This document shows, in pieces, positions 34,190-46,410 of a stretch of 64,000 bases of DNA (positions are counted from its first letter, which is position 1; every line of letters begins with the position of its first letter). The position numbers and the translations under genes are program-made. This stretch comes from Mya arenaria (taxonomy: Eukaryota; Mollusca; Bivalvia; Myida; Myidae): assembly GCF_026914265.1 (NCBI RefSeq), contig NC_069136.1:20614715-20678714 (forward strand), written 5' to 3'. Below the pieces are notes generated by a model. That model ran no database searches. It saw only the letters and a program-made list of their open reading frames with translations, and had not been told where the DNA came from.

Positions 34190-35131
34190 TTATTTCTTGC
34201 AGTGGATGAAGAATGCTCCAAAGGCTTCACAGCAGGGCTCGCAGCAGCACTGGGTGCAGGTCTTGAGGAGCTTTGTGCAGACGGCACAGTTGAGCTCGCA
34301 GTATTTGAGGGCTGGGGTGATGAACCAGACGTGATAGAAGGCGATCTCGGCGAAGGCACAGCCCCACTCGGCGGCGATACAGATACCACAGAGGAGGGTT
34401 GAGATCTTGTAGCAGAGTCCGAGCCAGCAGTTGAAGCAGGTGTAGGCGAGCTTCCAGACGCAGTCGATGGCGTGGGCACCCTCGGGCTCTCCTAGAACAT
34501 CTTCGAAACAGACCTAGAACAGCGTAAAGAGAGAAAGGGATGTTAAAAAAATGCAAATAATTGTTCCTGGTTTATGTGTTGTATGAACTTCCAAAGCAAT
34601 ACGAGGGTAACAATATAAAAACAAACAAGTAATATAAACTTAGTTACTGGCCATTAATGAAACGCATAACTCGTGAACTACGGAAACGTCTGACAATGTT
34701 GTTTATTAAAAAGTATAATTAGGGTCAAGAAATTGTCACAATGATACATACAGCGTTTATGAAACATTGAAATATTGCTATTGTTTGACGTTGCCATGGG
34801 TACAAATGTTTGTTTTCTTGTAATGACATTCATTTTGTACATTCTAACTTTTCATCTCAATATATATTATTCAGAAAAATAAACAAAATTAAACTAAAAA
34901 ATATGTTAATGAAACAAACAGATATATTAAAAGTTCCAATAATACTGAACAGAAGATTATTCCAATATCAATTCTATTGTTTCTTATATTTTTTTTAATT
35001 TTTTTATTCAACTAAGTAAAAACAATCAAGACTATAGATAAGAATCAGAAAAATGCAAAACATGCGCAAACCTTGATATGGTCATTCAGATTGTTCGGGT
35101 CACGGTTAATCAAATCCAGAGCGTCTGCCAT
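34190..35131 (-). CDS. Caveolin, copy 2 (two exons, 127 aa)
   Basis: Exon 1 (35131-35072) encodes the same 20 residues as copy 1; exon 2 (34513-34190) differs at only a few positions: YKISTLLCG for YKIATLLCG, ITPALKYC for ITPSLKYC, and the end FIHCKK for FIHFKK, which adds one cysteine. Coding sequence, upstream ~160 bp and parts of the 3' flank match copy 1, while the introns differ greatly in length (558 versus 1247 bp) because copy 1 holds a MITE. The conservation suggests recent duplication or gene conversion with selection on the protein. Function as for copy 1: integral membrane scaffold of caveolae or similar domains. Confidence 0.93.
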
Positions 35132-35202
35132 TTTTGCTGTCTGTTCGTTTGCGCTGACACCGAAATAATATAATCAAATGACCGTTGAAGACGTATTGTT
35201 GG

Positions 35203-35212
35203 ATTATATACC
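35203..35212 (-). promoter_or_regulatory. TATA box of caveolin copy 2
   Basis: TATATAAT in the same context and at the same distance (73-79 bp before the ATG) as in copy 1. Confidence 0.6.
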
Positions 35213-35755
35213 TATTATTTGTTTATTCCAGTCGCTATGAAACACGCGGGTCACAACTGGACAGTTGGTTAATCCGAAACATAATAGTATTCAACAAAAA
35301 CAGTAACAATGCTGTCAATTAGTATTGGATATTTTATTACCAAAAGCAACAAGTCGAAACAAGGTGGCACCATGTCCGACTTTAATATTTTAGCACAATG
35401 TGTTAATCATATACTAATATATGAATATACTAATATATTAAAAGGGTTATATTTGTATTCATATATACATAAATAACAATAATAATAAAGCAGTGATAAC
35501 CTTTTTATTCAAATTATATCGAAAGTCATGGACAGTAATATTATTTGTATGTCCATATCATTGTGAACATGCGCTTATCTGATATCTGAATTATTTGTGC
35601 TTTGAACTAAATGTGAATGGTTCATAGTTAATTCCTTAAGTGTACATGTGTTCTTGTTTTTTCAGAAGGTCACGTTGAACGAATTATGTTTTGTAGCCAC
35701 TGTAATAAATAATCATGATGTGTTACCTTCTTAGAATAAATATATCATCATAATC

Positions 35756-35785
35756 ATCGTCGTCGTCTTCTTCACCACCACCACC

Positions 35786-35853
<68 letters not shown>
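35756..35853. repeat. (CAC)n/(CAT)n microsatellite
   Basis: CAC units followed by CAT units, ~80 bp pure. Confidence 0.9.
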
Positions 35854-35854
<1 letters not shown>

Positions 35855-36236
35855 TAGGGTTATGCCACCGTGAGCGAGTTAAGCCGGATTTCAGCTTTAT
35901 AAACTATATTATCTTTTTTTCTTCTCTCTTTTTGGGATAGTTTTATCATATTCAATTATACAACGTGCAGTTAGATTAAAAAAATATAAAATTAAAGGCA
36001 AATTTCAATCCTTACCGCGAAGATACATGTATATGGTCACATGATTTACATGGTGGCAGTGGAGTTTGTTCAATTGTATAAATGAAGATTAAAGAAAAAC
36101 AATCTTAGATATATAACTAGTAGAGGCATTATCTGACTTTTATTTCATGCACCAAGCTTGTTGAAATAGTGGTGTAAAGCGGACGGATTTATTTTGCCAA
36201 TTCTTACATAAATTTGTTTGAGTTCAAGATCAATCT

Positions 36237-36516
36237 CACTGGCGGATCAAGGCCGGGGGGGGGGGGGCACCCGGCACACACTCCCTCACCCCCCTTAATC
36301 GTTCGATTTACTTTTTATGTCTATATAGAAGAAAGAAGTAATAAACTACGCACAAAAATGCACTATTTCGGACTAGAAATTTTCTTTTGGGAGTAGCCCC
36401 AAACGCTCTTGCAAAATAAATTTCGGTTCTTAGGGACGGGCGCAATTTAAAAGGTCACGCTCCTAAGTTAGGCTCCCTTTTACGTCGAGTCATTGGTCCG
36501 CCTCTGAATTTTAAAA
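36237..36516. mobile_element. hAT-like nonautonomous element
   Basis: CACTGGCGGATCAAGGCC at the left and GGTCCGCCTCTG at the right give inverted CAGxGGCGGA ends, a hAT-type terminus. The interior shares TGCACTATTTCGGACTAGAA with 46380 and 54740 (inverted). Confidence 0.55.
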
Positions 36517-36940
36517 TATATTTCAATAAAAAAAATTGAAATGAGGTCAAGATGTGAACGCGAACACAGTTGTGATAAGGGAAATGACTCCTGCTATTTC
36601 TTTACTTGTCTTACGACCTGTGAAATAATGTATTCATTTATCATCAGATAGACAAAAGATGTCACTCCTGCCAATGATCTTTAACAAAATAACTGGTTTC
36701 TACCATTTTAGAATGTCAGAAAATCTCGTAAGGTCTAATTAAAACTAATTGGGGAAATACGCCTTTTTCAATTCTTCTAAGCAGGAAAAACAGTACAAAT
36801 CGACATGTAATAATTTCATTAATTAAATAAATACCATTAACACATATAAGAGCTAGATTCGAAAGCCAATAACATTTGTCAATTTTAAGATCACCGTATT
36901 TGGTAAAGTAGTTAGCCAATCAAGTTGCTAGAACTTCGAA

Positions 36941-37015
36941 TTAACCGACCAATCGGAACCCTGACCCAGCCATACGACGACGAACGGAAATGGCCGAGGT
37001 GATCCGATTGGTTAA
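36941..37015. repeat. Tiny foldback repeat (family V)
   Basis: TTAACCGACCAATCGGAACC and its near-complement GATCCGATTGGTTAA enclose ~40 bp with GGCCGAGG. Same style as 32247-32320. Confidence 0.55.
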
Positions 37016-37705
37016 CACTGACTGCATCGTATAAGGCGATCTCTGGTTTATATTGTTGCAGTATTATATTTCGGTTCTTCTTGTTTTACGTCAAACATTA
37101 AAAAGTTAAGAAATAAAATAAGACACAATTTCTTATAGGCTATTGTATTGTATAGGCTTATGATCCACAATTCTTTTATTCATAGTTCTATTATTAAAAC
37201 TTTATTATATGGAAGTCTTGCCTTCCGGAATAGTTTCTACGTACAATGTGCAGTTTACAGGACCAATCAAGGGATTAAAATAGTTAATCTTCCTTTTAAA
37301 TTGTTGGAAGATTATCAAATACAGAACTTTAACGCTTGCATTGTTATTTGTCATTCAAAAGCCTAAACTATTGGATTTCTCTTTAAACATTCGGCTTATA
37401 TCTAACTTGCCAATGTTATGTCGGTATTACTGAATGTTTCAAGTATCATCTATTTAATTTCCTTAAATGTAAACAGTCAGGTTTCAAAGGTCATAAACAT
37501 GTTACAAATCCTAACCACAACGCCTCGGTATTTGTATTGTCTCTGACCACGTACTTTCCTATTCAGTATTTGAGTACAATGGTTCAATGGTTCTGGAACT
37601 ACCAGTATATTCCATTTTTCCATATACATGTATAGTGTTCATAGCAATTATGGTAATAAAAATTAGTCTATTGTTCAAACAATGAGTCTATTGTTCAACG
37701 CCTTT

Positions 37706-38280
37706 TTAAAGCCGCACTCTCACAGATATACCGTCTTTACAACCTTTTAATATTATTTATTTTTGTCTTTGAAAGAGCAAATTTTTGTGTAAATATCTGC
37801 AAACCGATGATATAAGATTGATGACAAAAAATCAGATCGTAGTTTTTCATATTTCCGTTCGAAAATTAATGCTTTATGGTTTAAACCGTTACTAACGATT
37901 TAAGAAAAATGCATAATTTCTGAACTTAAATATAAAAATATGCGACCTAATGTTTTGTCAGCAGTCTTGTATAACTGGTTTCCACTAGGGGTGAGAGTGG
38001 TCTAGTGGTACAGGTGTCCGCCTCTCATCCAAGAGGTTGTGGGTTCGATCCCCACTAGGGGTACTTTCTCATGGCCTCTCAAAAAGGACACAGTACTGGT
38101 TTCTGCCCAGGAAACGGACTCGAGAGTGATCTTATAAGCTATCAGCTTTCGTCTCAATCGAGCTAAAATAAATTAGTATAAACCAACTGGTTTCCATTGA
38201 TTTTCGCATACATTGGCTAGTTCCAAGACAAAAAATAAAAAAGTTGTCAAAACGTACAACCTGTGAGAGTACAGCTTTAA
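37706..38280. mobile_element. Palindromic MITE family P interrupted by a SINE
   Basis: TTAAAGCCGCACTCTCACAG at the left and CTGTGAGAGTACAGCTTTAA at the right. The right half is split at 37985 by the SINE described next; without it the element would be ~365 bp like the others. Confidence 0.9.
37985..38184 (+). mobile_element. tRNA-headed SINE (200 bp) with perfect TSD
   Basis: The head has A box TGGTCTAGTGG and B box GGTTCGATCCC with a closing CTAGGGG/CCACTAGGGG stem. The tail ends AATTAGTATAAA. AACTGGTTTCCA stands at both borders (37973-37984 and 38185-38196): a 12-bp target duplication inside a MITE. The head matches the tandem tRNA-like array at 1141-1690. Confidence 0.88.
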
Positions 38281-38344
38281 GGCGGAATATTTTATGATGC
38301 ATGCTATACTAGTATGCTACAAAAAGAAGCACAGCTGGTACAAC

Positions 38345-38601
38345 CAGGGGCGTAGCTAGCCCTCTATTGGTGGATTCATAATTGTGCTAGAGGGGTTCGG
38401 GGCATGCCCCCTCAGAAAAAATTGAAAACCAAGTTGCAATCTGGTGAATTCTGGGTGTTCTGACGTGCTTTATTTCGTACTGCAAAATGGTCAGTTTTAG
38501 GATCATGTAGTCAATCACGCATACTGCAACTTTGGCTGATTTTTTTTGTCAGAATCATGGCGACTCAGCCGCGAATTCGCGTATAGGCAGCTACGCGTCT
38601 G
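38345..38601. mobile_element. Nonautonomous hAT-like element (family W), copy 1
   Basis: CAGGGGCGTAGCTAGCC at one end and CAGACGCGTAGCTGCC (inverted) at the other. Same as 45450-45737. No matching 8-bp duplication was found, so the superfamily is inferred from the ends only. Confidence 0.6.
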
Positions 38602-38683
38602 ACAATGGTATCAGCATTGAGTTTTAAAACATTTTCTTCTCTGTTGTATTTTTATTTGCCTTTATATATATTCTGCCTTAAAA

Positions 38684-39004
38684 TGCACCAGTCAATTGTT
38701 ACCACGGCCCCCCAGGTCCAGGGGTATACCGGGGATAGCCGGGGAAATGGGCCGTGTTTTTATCTTCCAGGTGGCCCCGCAGTGCCGGGTGAATGCGGTG
38801 GTTTTGTCTTCGCGTCAAATATAGCGGGGAATGGGCCTTACCTATAGGGTCCCTGGAGTGCGGGGCATTTGGCGGGGATTTTACCATCAGTTCGTCCCCG
38901 CAAAGCGGTAATTTTACCCGGGCATGGCTGGATCGAAAGTCAAATTCCCCGCTATTCCCCGGACCTGGGGATGTTGGGGATCGTGGTTACAATTGAAAAG
39001 TGCA
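38684..39004. mobile_element. GC-rich MITE family X, copy 1
   Basis: TGCACCAGTCAATTGT at the left and a degraded inverted end at the right; interior CCCCGG-rich. Reversed relative to the well-preserved copy at 54155-54467. Confidence 0.7.
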
Positions 39005-39434
39005 GAATATGCCATGTTTTATTGTGACCGTATTACTTATTTCTTAATGCATGCCATGTTTTGTCTGGGGGCCGTGAGACCTTGGGAAAATGTGTCATCT
39101 CACCGCAAGTACTTCGAATCATACAAAGATGCTTTTAGAAATACTTAAAACTCGAGATCGACCTAGATGTGATCATTGTTTCAATAAGTGCTTAGAATAG
39201 AAGTGGTTTAAATAGTAAACCTATTAAAGGTTAAGTGATTAAGATCTCGGACTAAGATCTCGGCTCTTCATATTCAACAACTTACAAGTGTATAAATATT
39301 ATTATGAAACAATTCTCTGAAAATCTCTCCCACTGATTCGCCGAGAAACCAATTGTGTTGATATAATCATGAATGAACGAACACATAAGTAAAATTATTT
39401 TATAAAAGTCACAGGTGTCAATAGCATGAACGCT

Positions 39435-39656
39435 AAAATATGGCCATTTCAGTCCTTTGATATTATTCTAAAAAATAATTTTTTTTTTTAAAAAAATATG
39501 ACCCTTCAGTTCTATAAAAAATATTGTATTGTTTAAAAAATATAATGATATTTTTACAAGTTATACTCTTAGAAATTTATTGAAATGTCATTTTATCAAT
39601 TTTAACTATTTTTTGTTAATTTTTAAACAATATCAAAGGACTGAAGGGCCATATTG
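39435..39656. mobile_element. Inverted-repeat element (~220 bp)
   Basis: TATGGCCATTTCAGTCCTTT at one end and its complement form AAAGGACTGAAGGGCCATA at the other, with an AT-rich middle. TA borders suggest Tc1/mariner-type, inferred. Confidence 0.6.
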
Positions 39657-39928
39657 TAGTGATCAAGCTGTTCGACGGACACCTGTGATAAACCCAGTAT
39701 AAAGTTCACAACACATGTCTATTTTAATCTGTATTTTATTATGTAATGAATATGTACAAACAATAAATTTTTGGTAAACTATGTAAAATAAATATAAAAA
39801 ATGACAAAAATATATGTGTAAAACAGTGTAGAAATATAGATAAATATTGAGGAAAAATGAGATCAATATTACTGTAATTGTAAAATGAAACACGTTTAGG
39901 TAATGCCATCTCTCAAAATATTAAGCTA

Positions 39929-40103
39929 CGGTCAAACTCCGTTGGCTCGAGCTCGCTTGGCTCGATTTCCTCGTTGGCTCGAACTGGATATTAAGGACCG
40001 ATTTCTTTATACTAATGGTAAGTATTTCCGGTTGGCTCGAATTTTCCGAGGCTCGATTTATTTTCTACGGTCCTTGTGAGTTCGAGCTAACGGGGTTCGA
40101 CTG
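39929..40103. mobile_element. Tigger/pogo-like MITE (175 bp)
   Basis: The ends CGGTCAAACTCCGTTGGCTC and (inverted) CAGTCGAACCCCGTTAGCTC are typical Tigger/pogo termini, bordered by TA on both sides. The interior is built from GGCTCGA repeats. Confidence 0.75.
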
Positions 40104-40140
40104 TACATACAACATATAAACAAATGTCCAAACATAAGCG

Positions 40141-40319
40141 TTAGAGGTCAACATTATATTTAGTCCAATGAGAAAGCAGTATTTCCAAAATGTTCCGTAC
40201 ATTCATATCAGTAAATCAGCAGCAGGCCGTTATTGATTTAATCAGGTGATGCGGTATATTATTAACAGTGGCTGGCCTAGTAGGTATGTAGTTTACCAAA
40301 TATCACGTAGACCACTAAA
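40141..40319. mobile_element. MITE family S, copy 2
   Basis: AGGTCAACATTATATTTAG at the start and GTAGACCACTAAA at the end; same interior order as 17987-18168. Confidence 0.65.
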
Positions 40320-41249
40320 AACCATTCGCCTACTAACACTCTTTAACCAATATTTAAAGATATTTAAATTCCAAGTGCAAACCAATAATAATTATAACCA
40401 TGACAAAAAACATATCTTTGTTAAGATAAAAACATATATTATGCCAGGTAAACGTAATACAATGTGAACCGTTCCAAATATACTATAAGTTAATTTTAAC
40501 CGTTATTTCAAATTCTGGTTGTCAAAAAAATGAATTGAGCTTTAAAAAAAAAGTTTAAACTTCATACGATAATAAGTTAAAAACACACTCACAATTGAAA
40601 AAATAAATATTAATACGGTCCAATTCGCATATAATACTTGTTATGAAAATCATACATCGCCATTTACACTAATAAATAAATCAATCAATCATTAAGGACT
40701 ATGCATTTATACATTAACTCAACATACTGAACACGATAAATGTCATGACGTCATTCAAATGATGTGTTATACTGATAATGCTTAAGAACTATCATGTGTT
40801 CCACCATTTCATTCGGAAATCCTCGGCCATTTTTATCGAAAATAACCTCGGATGTATATGGACGGTTTAAAATGTCAGAAATCGGTACACTTTAATTCCG
40901 CTGCAAGTAGATCGGGTGGTAATTTAATTAAGCAGTTAAACTTAATGACTTAACTCTTGGGAATCTTAATTATGTTTGCAATAATACGATTGACTAGCAA
41001 TCAATTTAAACTTAGATCAATAAATACAGCTAAAAGTCTACATTTAATTAATATAATTCAAAATTATACGAACTACTTCTACTGATGTACCGGCATACAT
41101 CAGAGGTTGTTTCCGATAAAAATGTATGAGGAGCTCCGAATGTCACAATTTGAGCAGTGTTCATTTGGGAGTGTAAAACTATAAATACCACGCTTGATAA
41201 GAGTCTTGTCTGAGAGAAGTGCATTCGCCGAATTAGCATGGCCATAAGT

Positions 41250-44200
41250 TTACAATCTGATAATGGTCAGCGCGTTATCTAAAGTGGACGCGTAGACTTG
41301 TTCAAGCGGCGATAACCTGGTACACAGTTCGTCCCCAGACTTCATATCCGCAAATGCGATTAGATTGCTTGGAAGCTTGTAGGCCTCTTTCTCGAGGGAC
41401 TGAATTCGGGCGGGAACTGAGATCAACTTTTTTTGCACGGCCTCTTCCTCCCCATCCTGGCAAATAGTCAGAAAAATGTTAGTTAAGGACTCATCTTACA
41501 CAAACACAGCAAATAACTATAGGATTATAAGCGGTTAAAGTATATACATGTACTTAAGTCTCTATGCAAGAGGTGACCACCATTATTTACGGGCTCCATG
41601 AACCTATTCAATATCATTACAAGTTGGAATGGCAGTATTTATATACTAAAAATGTAACAGAAGTCAAACTTCAACATTACAAAAAAGTCTCGGCCATTTT
41701 GGCCTTACTCATTTATGCAATACAGGAAATGACATCATGAACCGGAAATGACGTCAACGTCACATTTAACCCATTTCTTTGATATTAAGAGTTTATTTGG
41801 ATTATATTTTGGTATTAAGTTATGATGATTTATTTTATATTTTCCAAAAAATATTATCTTTGTATTTTTTAGTTATATTTGTTTTATATAATCCATGTGC
41901 TTTTATCTACCTGGCCTTTGGTGAGCAGTGTGTGGGCCAAGATGCTGGTATCGGAAGAGGGTTGGAAGGTGATTTGGGACACGACCTCGTATATTCCTGC
42001 TTCCATTACCTTAACACAAGAGTCCGTGTCGCTGGCAACCATGTATTGCGTATTCGCATACAGAGAGTTATTCCATCTAAGAACTTTGTCTCCTTTAAAA
42101 TAAACGGTCGATTGTATTGTATATGATTGGATAAAACTTACCAGCAATAATGGGCAGATAGTCTACTGACGTTCTTAAATAATTTTAATGGTTCAACTTT
42201 GTTAGTATGTAATTTCAATAAGCTTTGTGAAATAACATACTAAGAATATTTCAGATATTTAGTGGTCTACAATCTATTGTGTAAACTACCCACTAACTGG
42301 GATAGCCACTGTATATATCTACCGCTTCACCAGATTAAAATCAATAACGACTGACGGCTGATTTACTTAAATAAATGTAGTGGAACACTTGATATACTTG
42401 GTAAACTGCCTTCTCATAGGACAAAATATAGTGTTGACCACTAAGACCACAGTTGGGAGACAGCATGGATAGAATTAAATACTTTCGGAAAGCCGCGACC
42501 AACCCATACTGTTTAACAAAATATGTTATGCAATCTTACTATAAAGAAGGTCTTGGTCTGGTACGAAACTTCCAATAATCGTTCTATCCGGGTTTTCCCG
42601 TATTAAGGCATCTGAAACCGAAAGTGCATATTTTAAAAAAGAATAATTTATTTAGCATAACTTGATGATATGCCCATTTTTGGAATTCGGAAATAAATTG
42701 GCAAAGACAATTAACCATATGATTATTGTTTCTATTATTTAAAAATAGATACGCTTGTAACAAACCCTTTAGAATAATGTTATCGGGAATATAGAATACA
42801 ATGATTGTGAATGGGAGATTTTGTGTTAAGGATAGGCTATAGAAATTAACACAATCGGAACACCTCGGTCATTTTCAAACAGAATTGCCGAAGCTTGCCG
42901 GAGATGGCCGAGTAGTTACGATTGAAATAAAGATTATCTTTGAAATTTATTTTATCTTTTAACAAATGAATGTCAATAAGTTGCTGGGATCCTTATGTAT
43001 TATGTATCACCTTAGGTAATTACCCAATACTCTTTGTAAAATTATGTCAACAAAGGTATTTTCAAACGCCTCACCTGATTTTGAGATATTTGGATTGTTT
43101 TGTTCTGACCGCCAATTGGGAATTTCCTGAAATGCGAAATAAATGGAATATAACATTTTATACACATAACTGTTGAATCATATGCACCATGGATATTTGT
43201 GTTTTAGGCAGGTATTCCATGACCCAATATGCGCGTTCCATGCTACTTGTCCGCTTTTCGTACCCGCATTTAGAATTTAGAATACAGCCAACATTATCAG
43301 CCAATGAAATTGCAGAAAAGGCAATTATTAAGAACTAGGGTTAATTATTAAGAATTTCAGCTTCCGCGGGCCATAAAGGTACGCCCGATGTTACTCTCTC
43401 TTGATATACACACCCTGTGTCAGATTTTGCTTTGGCAATGTATCAACCAATGAGGTAATATTCTAAGACAGTAAGGTGACCTGAAATATTATTTTACTGA
43501 TAAGGAAGACTCGTTCGCTAAGCTCACCCAGCCCATTCTTAATCATAAAATTGTTACTTCATGTCCTATAACTATAGCTTATTCACGGAGGCATTATTCC
43601 ATGCATCCGAGGTCCATGATCCGTGAAATTTAGAATACTATTTTATATTTAACATGGAATACCGACCTTATGGAAACTCAGCGGGAAAACTAATTGAGAA
43701 ATGGCAATACCAATGTTACTGAATCATTCGTATCATGTTATACCTGATTTGCGTGTTTAATGGTGCACTCTCACATGGTGACAGTTTTTACCTTTTTTTT
43801 ATTTTTATTTTATCTCAGAATCAGCTCATTTTGGCATCAGTGCCTCCAATTTAGTTCTATAAGATAACTCACAATAGAACGGATCTCATTTGTTTGGTTA
43901 ACTACCGAAAATTTCATTTTTACTTAAAGGGTGTGTAACGATAATACCCATAAAACATTAATTTTCGAACGTAAATATGAAAACTGCGATCTGCTCTTTT
44001 GTCAGCATTCTAATATTACTGGTGCCCGGATATTATTTACACAATAATTGGCTCATTCCAATAAAAATAAGAGTTGTTAAAACAATCAATCCGTTAGAGC
44101 GCAGCTTTAAGTTTTCAACGAAATTGAGCAAAGTATTAAATTGGTCAAATTTAAAAACACGTAGGTCTCTAATATTGGAAACCAGAACAGTTATATGTTG

Positions 44201-44772
44201 GTATTTACCTTCAGGCTTTCTGATGACGACCGCACGAGGGCCAGTATGAGCGGTGCAACTATTGCGCTTGAAATTATACTAGATATCACGACCATCACGG
44301 TGAACTGGAAGCACCTTGACCACACTCTTTGCTTGGATGAGGGCTTCTCCATTGTCGTGTCCATAACACAATTGCGAGACAAAACGTCAGAGCGTAGCAC
44401 AGTGTTTGTCCTTCCACCGCCTATATAAACAACATGATTCTTCATCATGTTGGTTCCTTCAGTTCTGGACACTCTCTGGTGGTCCCTGTCCACCGGGGTA
44501 AAACTTTGGTTCACAACCCCACCCAGCTCCTGTTCTTCCCTCTCTTCGTTCTGACTATTCTGATGAATGTACACGGAAACACTACTTGTAGGGTTCACAC
44601 GTAATCCTCCATTCCCTTCAGAATTATGAAATGGTTCTCCATTCCTTTGCCCTCTTTCTGTGATTCTGTCATGTCCGTCCGTCTGACCGTCTGCCGTCAT
44701 GGTCAACGTTGATTCTTTGTTTTCTTTTACCAGCGAATTGTTTGTTTCCATGGGACGTAACTCTTCTGGCAT
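41250..44772 (-). CDS. TNF-superfamily-like ligand A (five exons, 358 aa)
   Basis: Exons 44772-44209, 43126-43075, 42611-42540, 42092-41911 and 41456-41250 join in phases 0, 1, 1, 0 to 1077 nt. Exon 1 encodes a ~150-aa cytoplasmic tail and a membrane segment (about residues 151-176, FQFTVMVVISSIISSAIVAP), giving a type II topology with no signal peptide. A short stalk precedes a TNF-homology domain: RTIIGSFVPDQ (strand A), VLRWNNS, SCVKVMEAGIYEVVSQITF, SILAHTLL, and the end YASTLDNALTIIRL. The pattern (V/I)xxxGxYxxxSQxxF is the TNF core. TNF ligands trimerise and signal through TNF receptors in immunity and cell death. Two domain cysteines are kept in all three genes here. Unlike B and C it has an extra phase-0 intron after KGQ. 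Confidence 0.85.
42258..42444. mobile_element. MITE family S, copy 3 (in TNF-like A intron)
   Basis: TTTAGTGGTCTACA at the left and the inverted partner GTGTTGACCACTAA at the right; reversed relative to copies 1 and 2. Confidence 0.65.
42852..42924. repeat. Tiny foldback repeat (family V)
   Basis: CAATCGGAACACCTCGGTCA and the complementary end TGGCCGAGTAGTTACGATTG, in an intron of TNF-like A. Confidence 0.65.
43256..43570. repeat. Family U repeat, single copy
   Basis: Same order as 31220-31500: CAGCCAATGAAATTGCAGA, GATATACACACCCTGTGTCA, GTGACCTGAA and TTACTTCATGTCC. Confidence 0.55.
43757..44110. mobile_element. Palindromic MITE family P, copy in TNF-like A intron 1
   Basis: TTAATGGTGCACTCTCAC to GTTAGAGCGCAGCTTTAA; older than other copies judging by mismatches between arms. 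Confidence 0.75.
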
Positions 44773-44857
44773 TGCCTGATAAGCGATTTACTAATATGTG
44801 TCTTTATTACTTCCCTTCTTGTTTTTACTTTTTCTTTCTGCCTTTCAGTCCAAATTT

Positions 44858-44887
44858 ATTTATTTATTTATTTATTTATTTATCTAT

Positions 44888-44922
<35 letters not shown>

Positions 44923-44928
44923 TTTTTC
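44858..44928. repeat. (TTTA)n microsatellite
   Basis: About 17 TTTA units, just upstream of TNF-like A. Confidence 0.9.
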
Positions 44929-45449
44929 TGACAGTCTAGTAGAATGCTCCAACTTCCAATTGTGTGAAATAAGTTTTAGTTTATGTTTCATAACGCTACG
45001 CTATCAGTTTAAATTTACAATATTAAGAGAATTCCATATTACATCACAAAAATAACTTCTCATACCATATATGAATATTTCTGTTCTATTATTAGAAAAA
45101 CACGATTGGTCAATTCACGACCCTGGCTGTTACGTAAAACCACACAATCATAATTGCGTACGTGCCTTCACTGGGATACTTTGAGTGTTTCCATTGTTTC
45201 ATTGTCCTGATTGGCTGTGTAGAATGAGTTTATGTTTTACTCTCAGCAACTTTGAATATTAAGTAGCATCAGTGTGTAATACGCGAATTTGAAACTTGAA
45301 CTTTCGGTTTAATTACATGTATGTGTAACTACATGAAGATGTAGGTAATTTTTATGGTTTATACGTTATGATGTATCGAAATCAACTGAAATCTTATCGT
45401 TTGCCGATACCCTGCAATACACACATACTACTGAAGATGTACGTGCATC

Positions 45450-45737
45450 CAGGGGCGTAGCTAGCCATCTATTTACGTGGATTCATAATTGTGCTAGGGT
45501 GCTCGGGGACATACCCCTGGAAAATTTGAAAACCATGGTGCAATCTTTTGCATTCTGGGTATTCTGAGGTGCTTTATTTAGTACTGGAAAATGAACAGTT
45601 TTAGGACCATGGAGTCAAGTATGCAGGCTGATTTTTTTTTTGATTTTTTTTTTTTTTTTTTTTTTTTTTGGGGGGGGGGGGTAGTCAGGATCATGTGGAT
45701 TCAGCCGCGTACTCGCGTATAGGCAGCTACGCGCCTG
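45450..45737. mobile_element. Nonautonomous hAT-like element (family W), copy 2
   Basis: CAGGGGCGTAGCTAGCC at one end and CAGGCGCGTAGCTGCC (inverted) at the other. A T-run joined to a G-run (45634-45682) sits inside where copy 1 has only a short T-run. Confidence 0.65.
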
Positions 45738-46228
45738 GCGTCTAAGTTTTGTTTTGTGCAGACCGAAACTTTGGGTGTAATACGCCGGTTAGAAAATATG
45801 CCTGCCAATGGTCAAGCTGTACGTATCGATATGGTTGGAGAAAGGTCAGACAATTTATTTCGGTCTTATGGAATTTTGACAAATCGGCGTTTCGAAAGTG
45901 TTGCAATCGTAGTCCACTGCCTATATTCAAACAAACATCAAATCATATTTTTTATAAGTTATACAAGGAAGATATCAAGCAGGTGGGTATATTTAAACAT
46001 TCTAACATTAAAAAGGAACCTATCTTATTTACAACTACATAGCAAAGAGCTTAGCCCATGCTTGCTGGTGTGCAGCTTTGTTCATTAATCTTCTGTAAGA
46101 GATACTCACATGGAATCAAGATTGACCCGGCTCTGTGAGTATCAGTGGTTTCTGGAGAGAAAAAGCTAACTTTTAAAGCTATGAGTCTGATTAAGATGCT
46201 AATTGCATGGATCTAGATGAGTGACAAT

Positions 46229-46410
46229 CAAGTGGGGGGTCCAGTATTTGATATAAGAGGGTCGTAACCTAGGGGATTAACCTTTTGACAGGTAAGCCTT
46301 CCCCAGAACCGAAATTTATTTGTTTTAAAGTGTGGGGCGGTGGGTTTGAGGTACCCCCCCCCCTTAGGTAGTTTTAACAATTTCTAGTCCGAAATGGTGC
46401 AGTTTGGGTG
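46229..46410. repeat. hAT-like repeat fragment
   Basis: GGGGGGTCCAGTATTTGATA, then GATTAACCTTTTGACAGGTA and TTTCTAGTCCGAAATGGTGC, shared with 54700-54880 and 63450-63570. Confidence 0.45.

Noticed and set aside
38605-38996. Gly/Pro-rich open frames (and at 54126-54368)
   Set aside because: They are readings of the GC-rich MITE family X.
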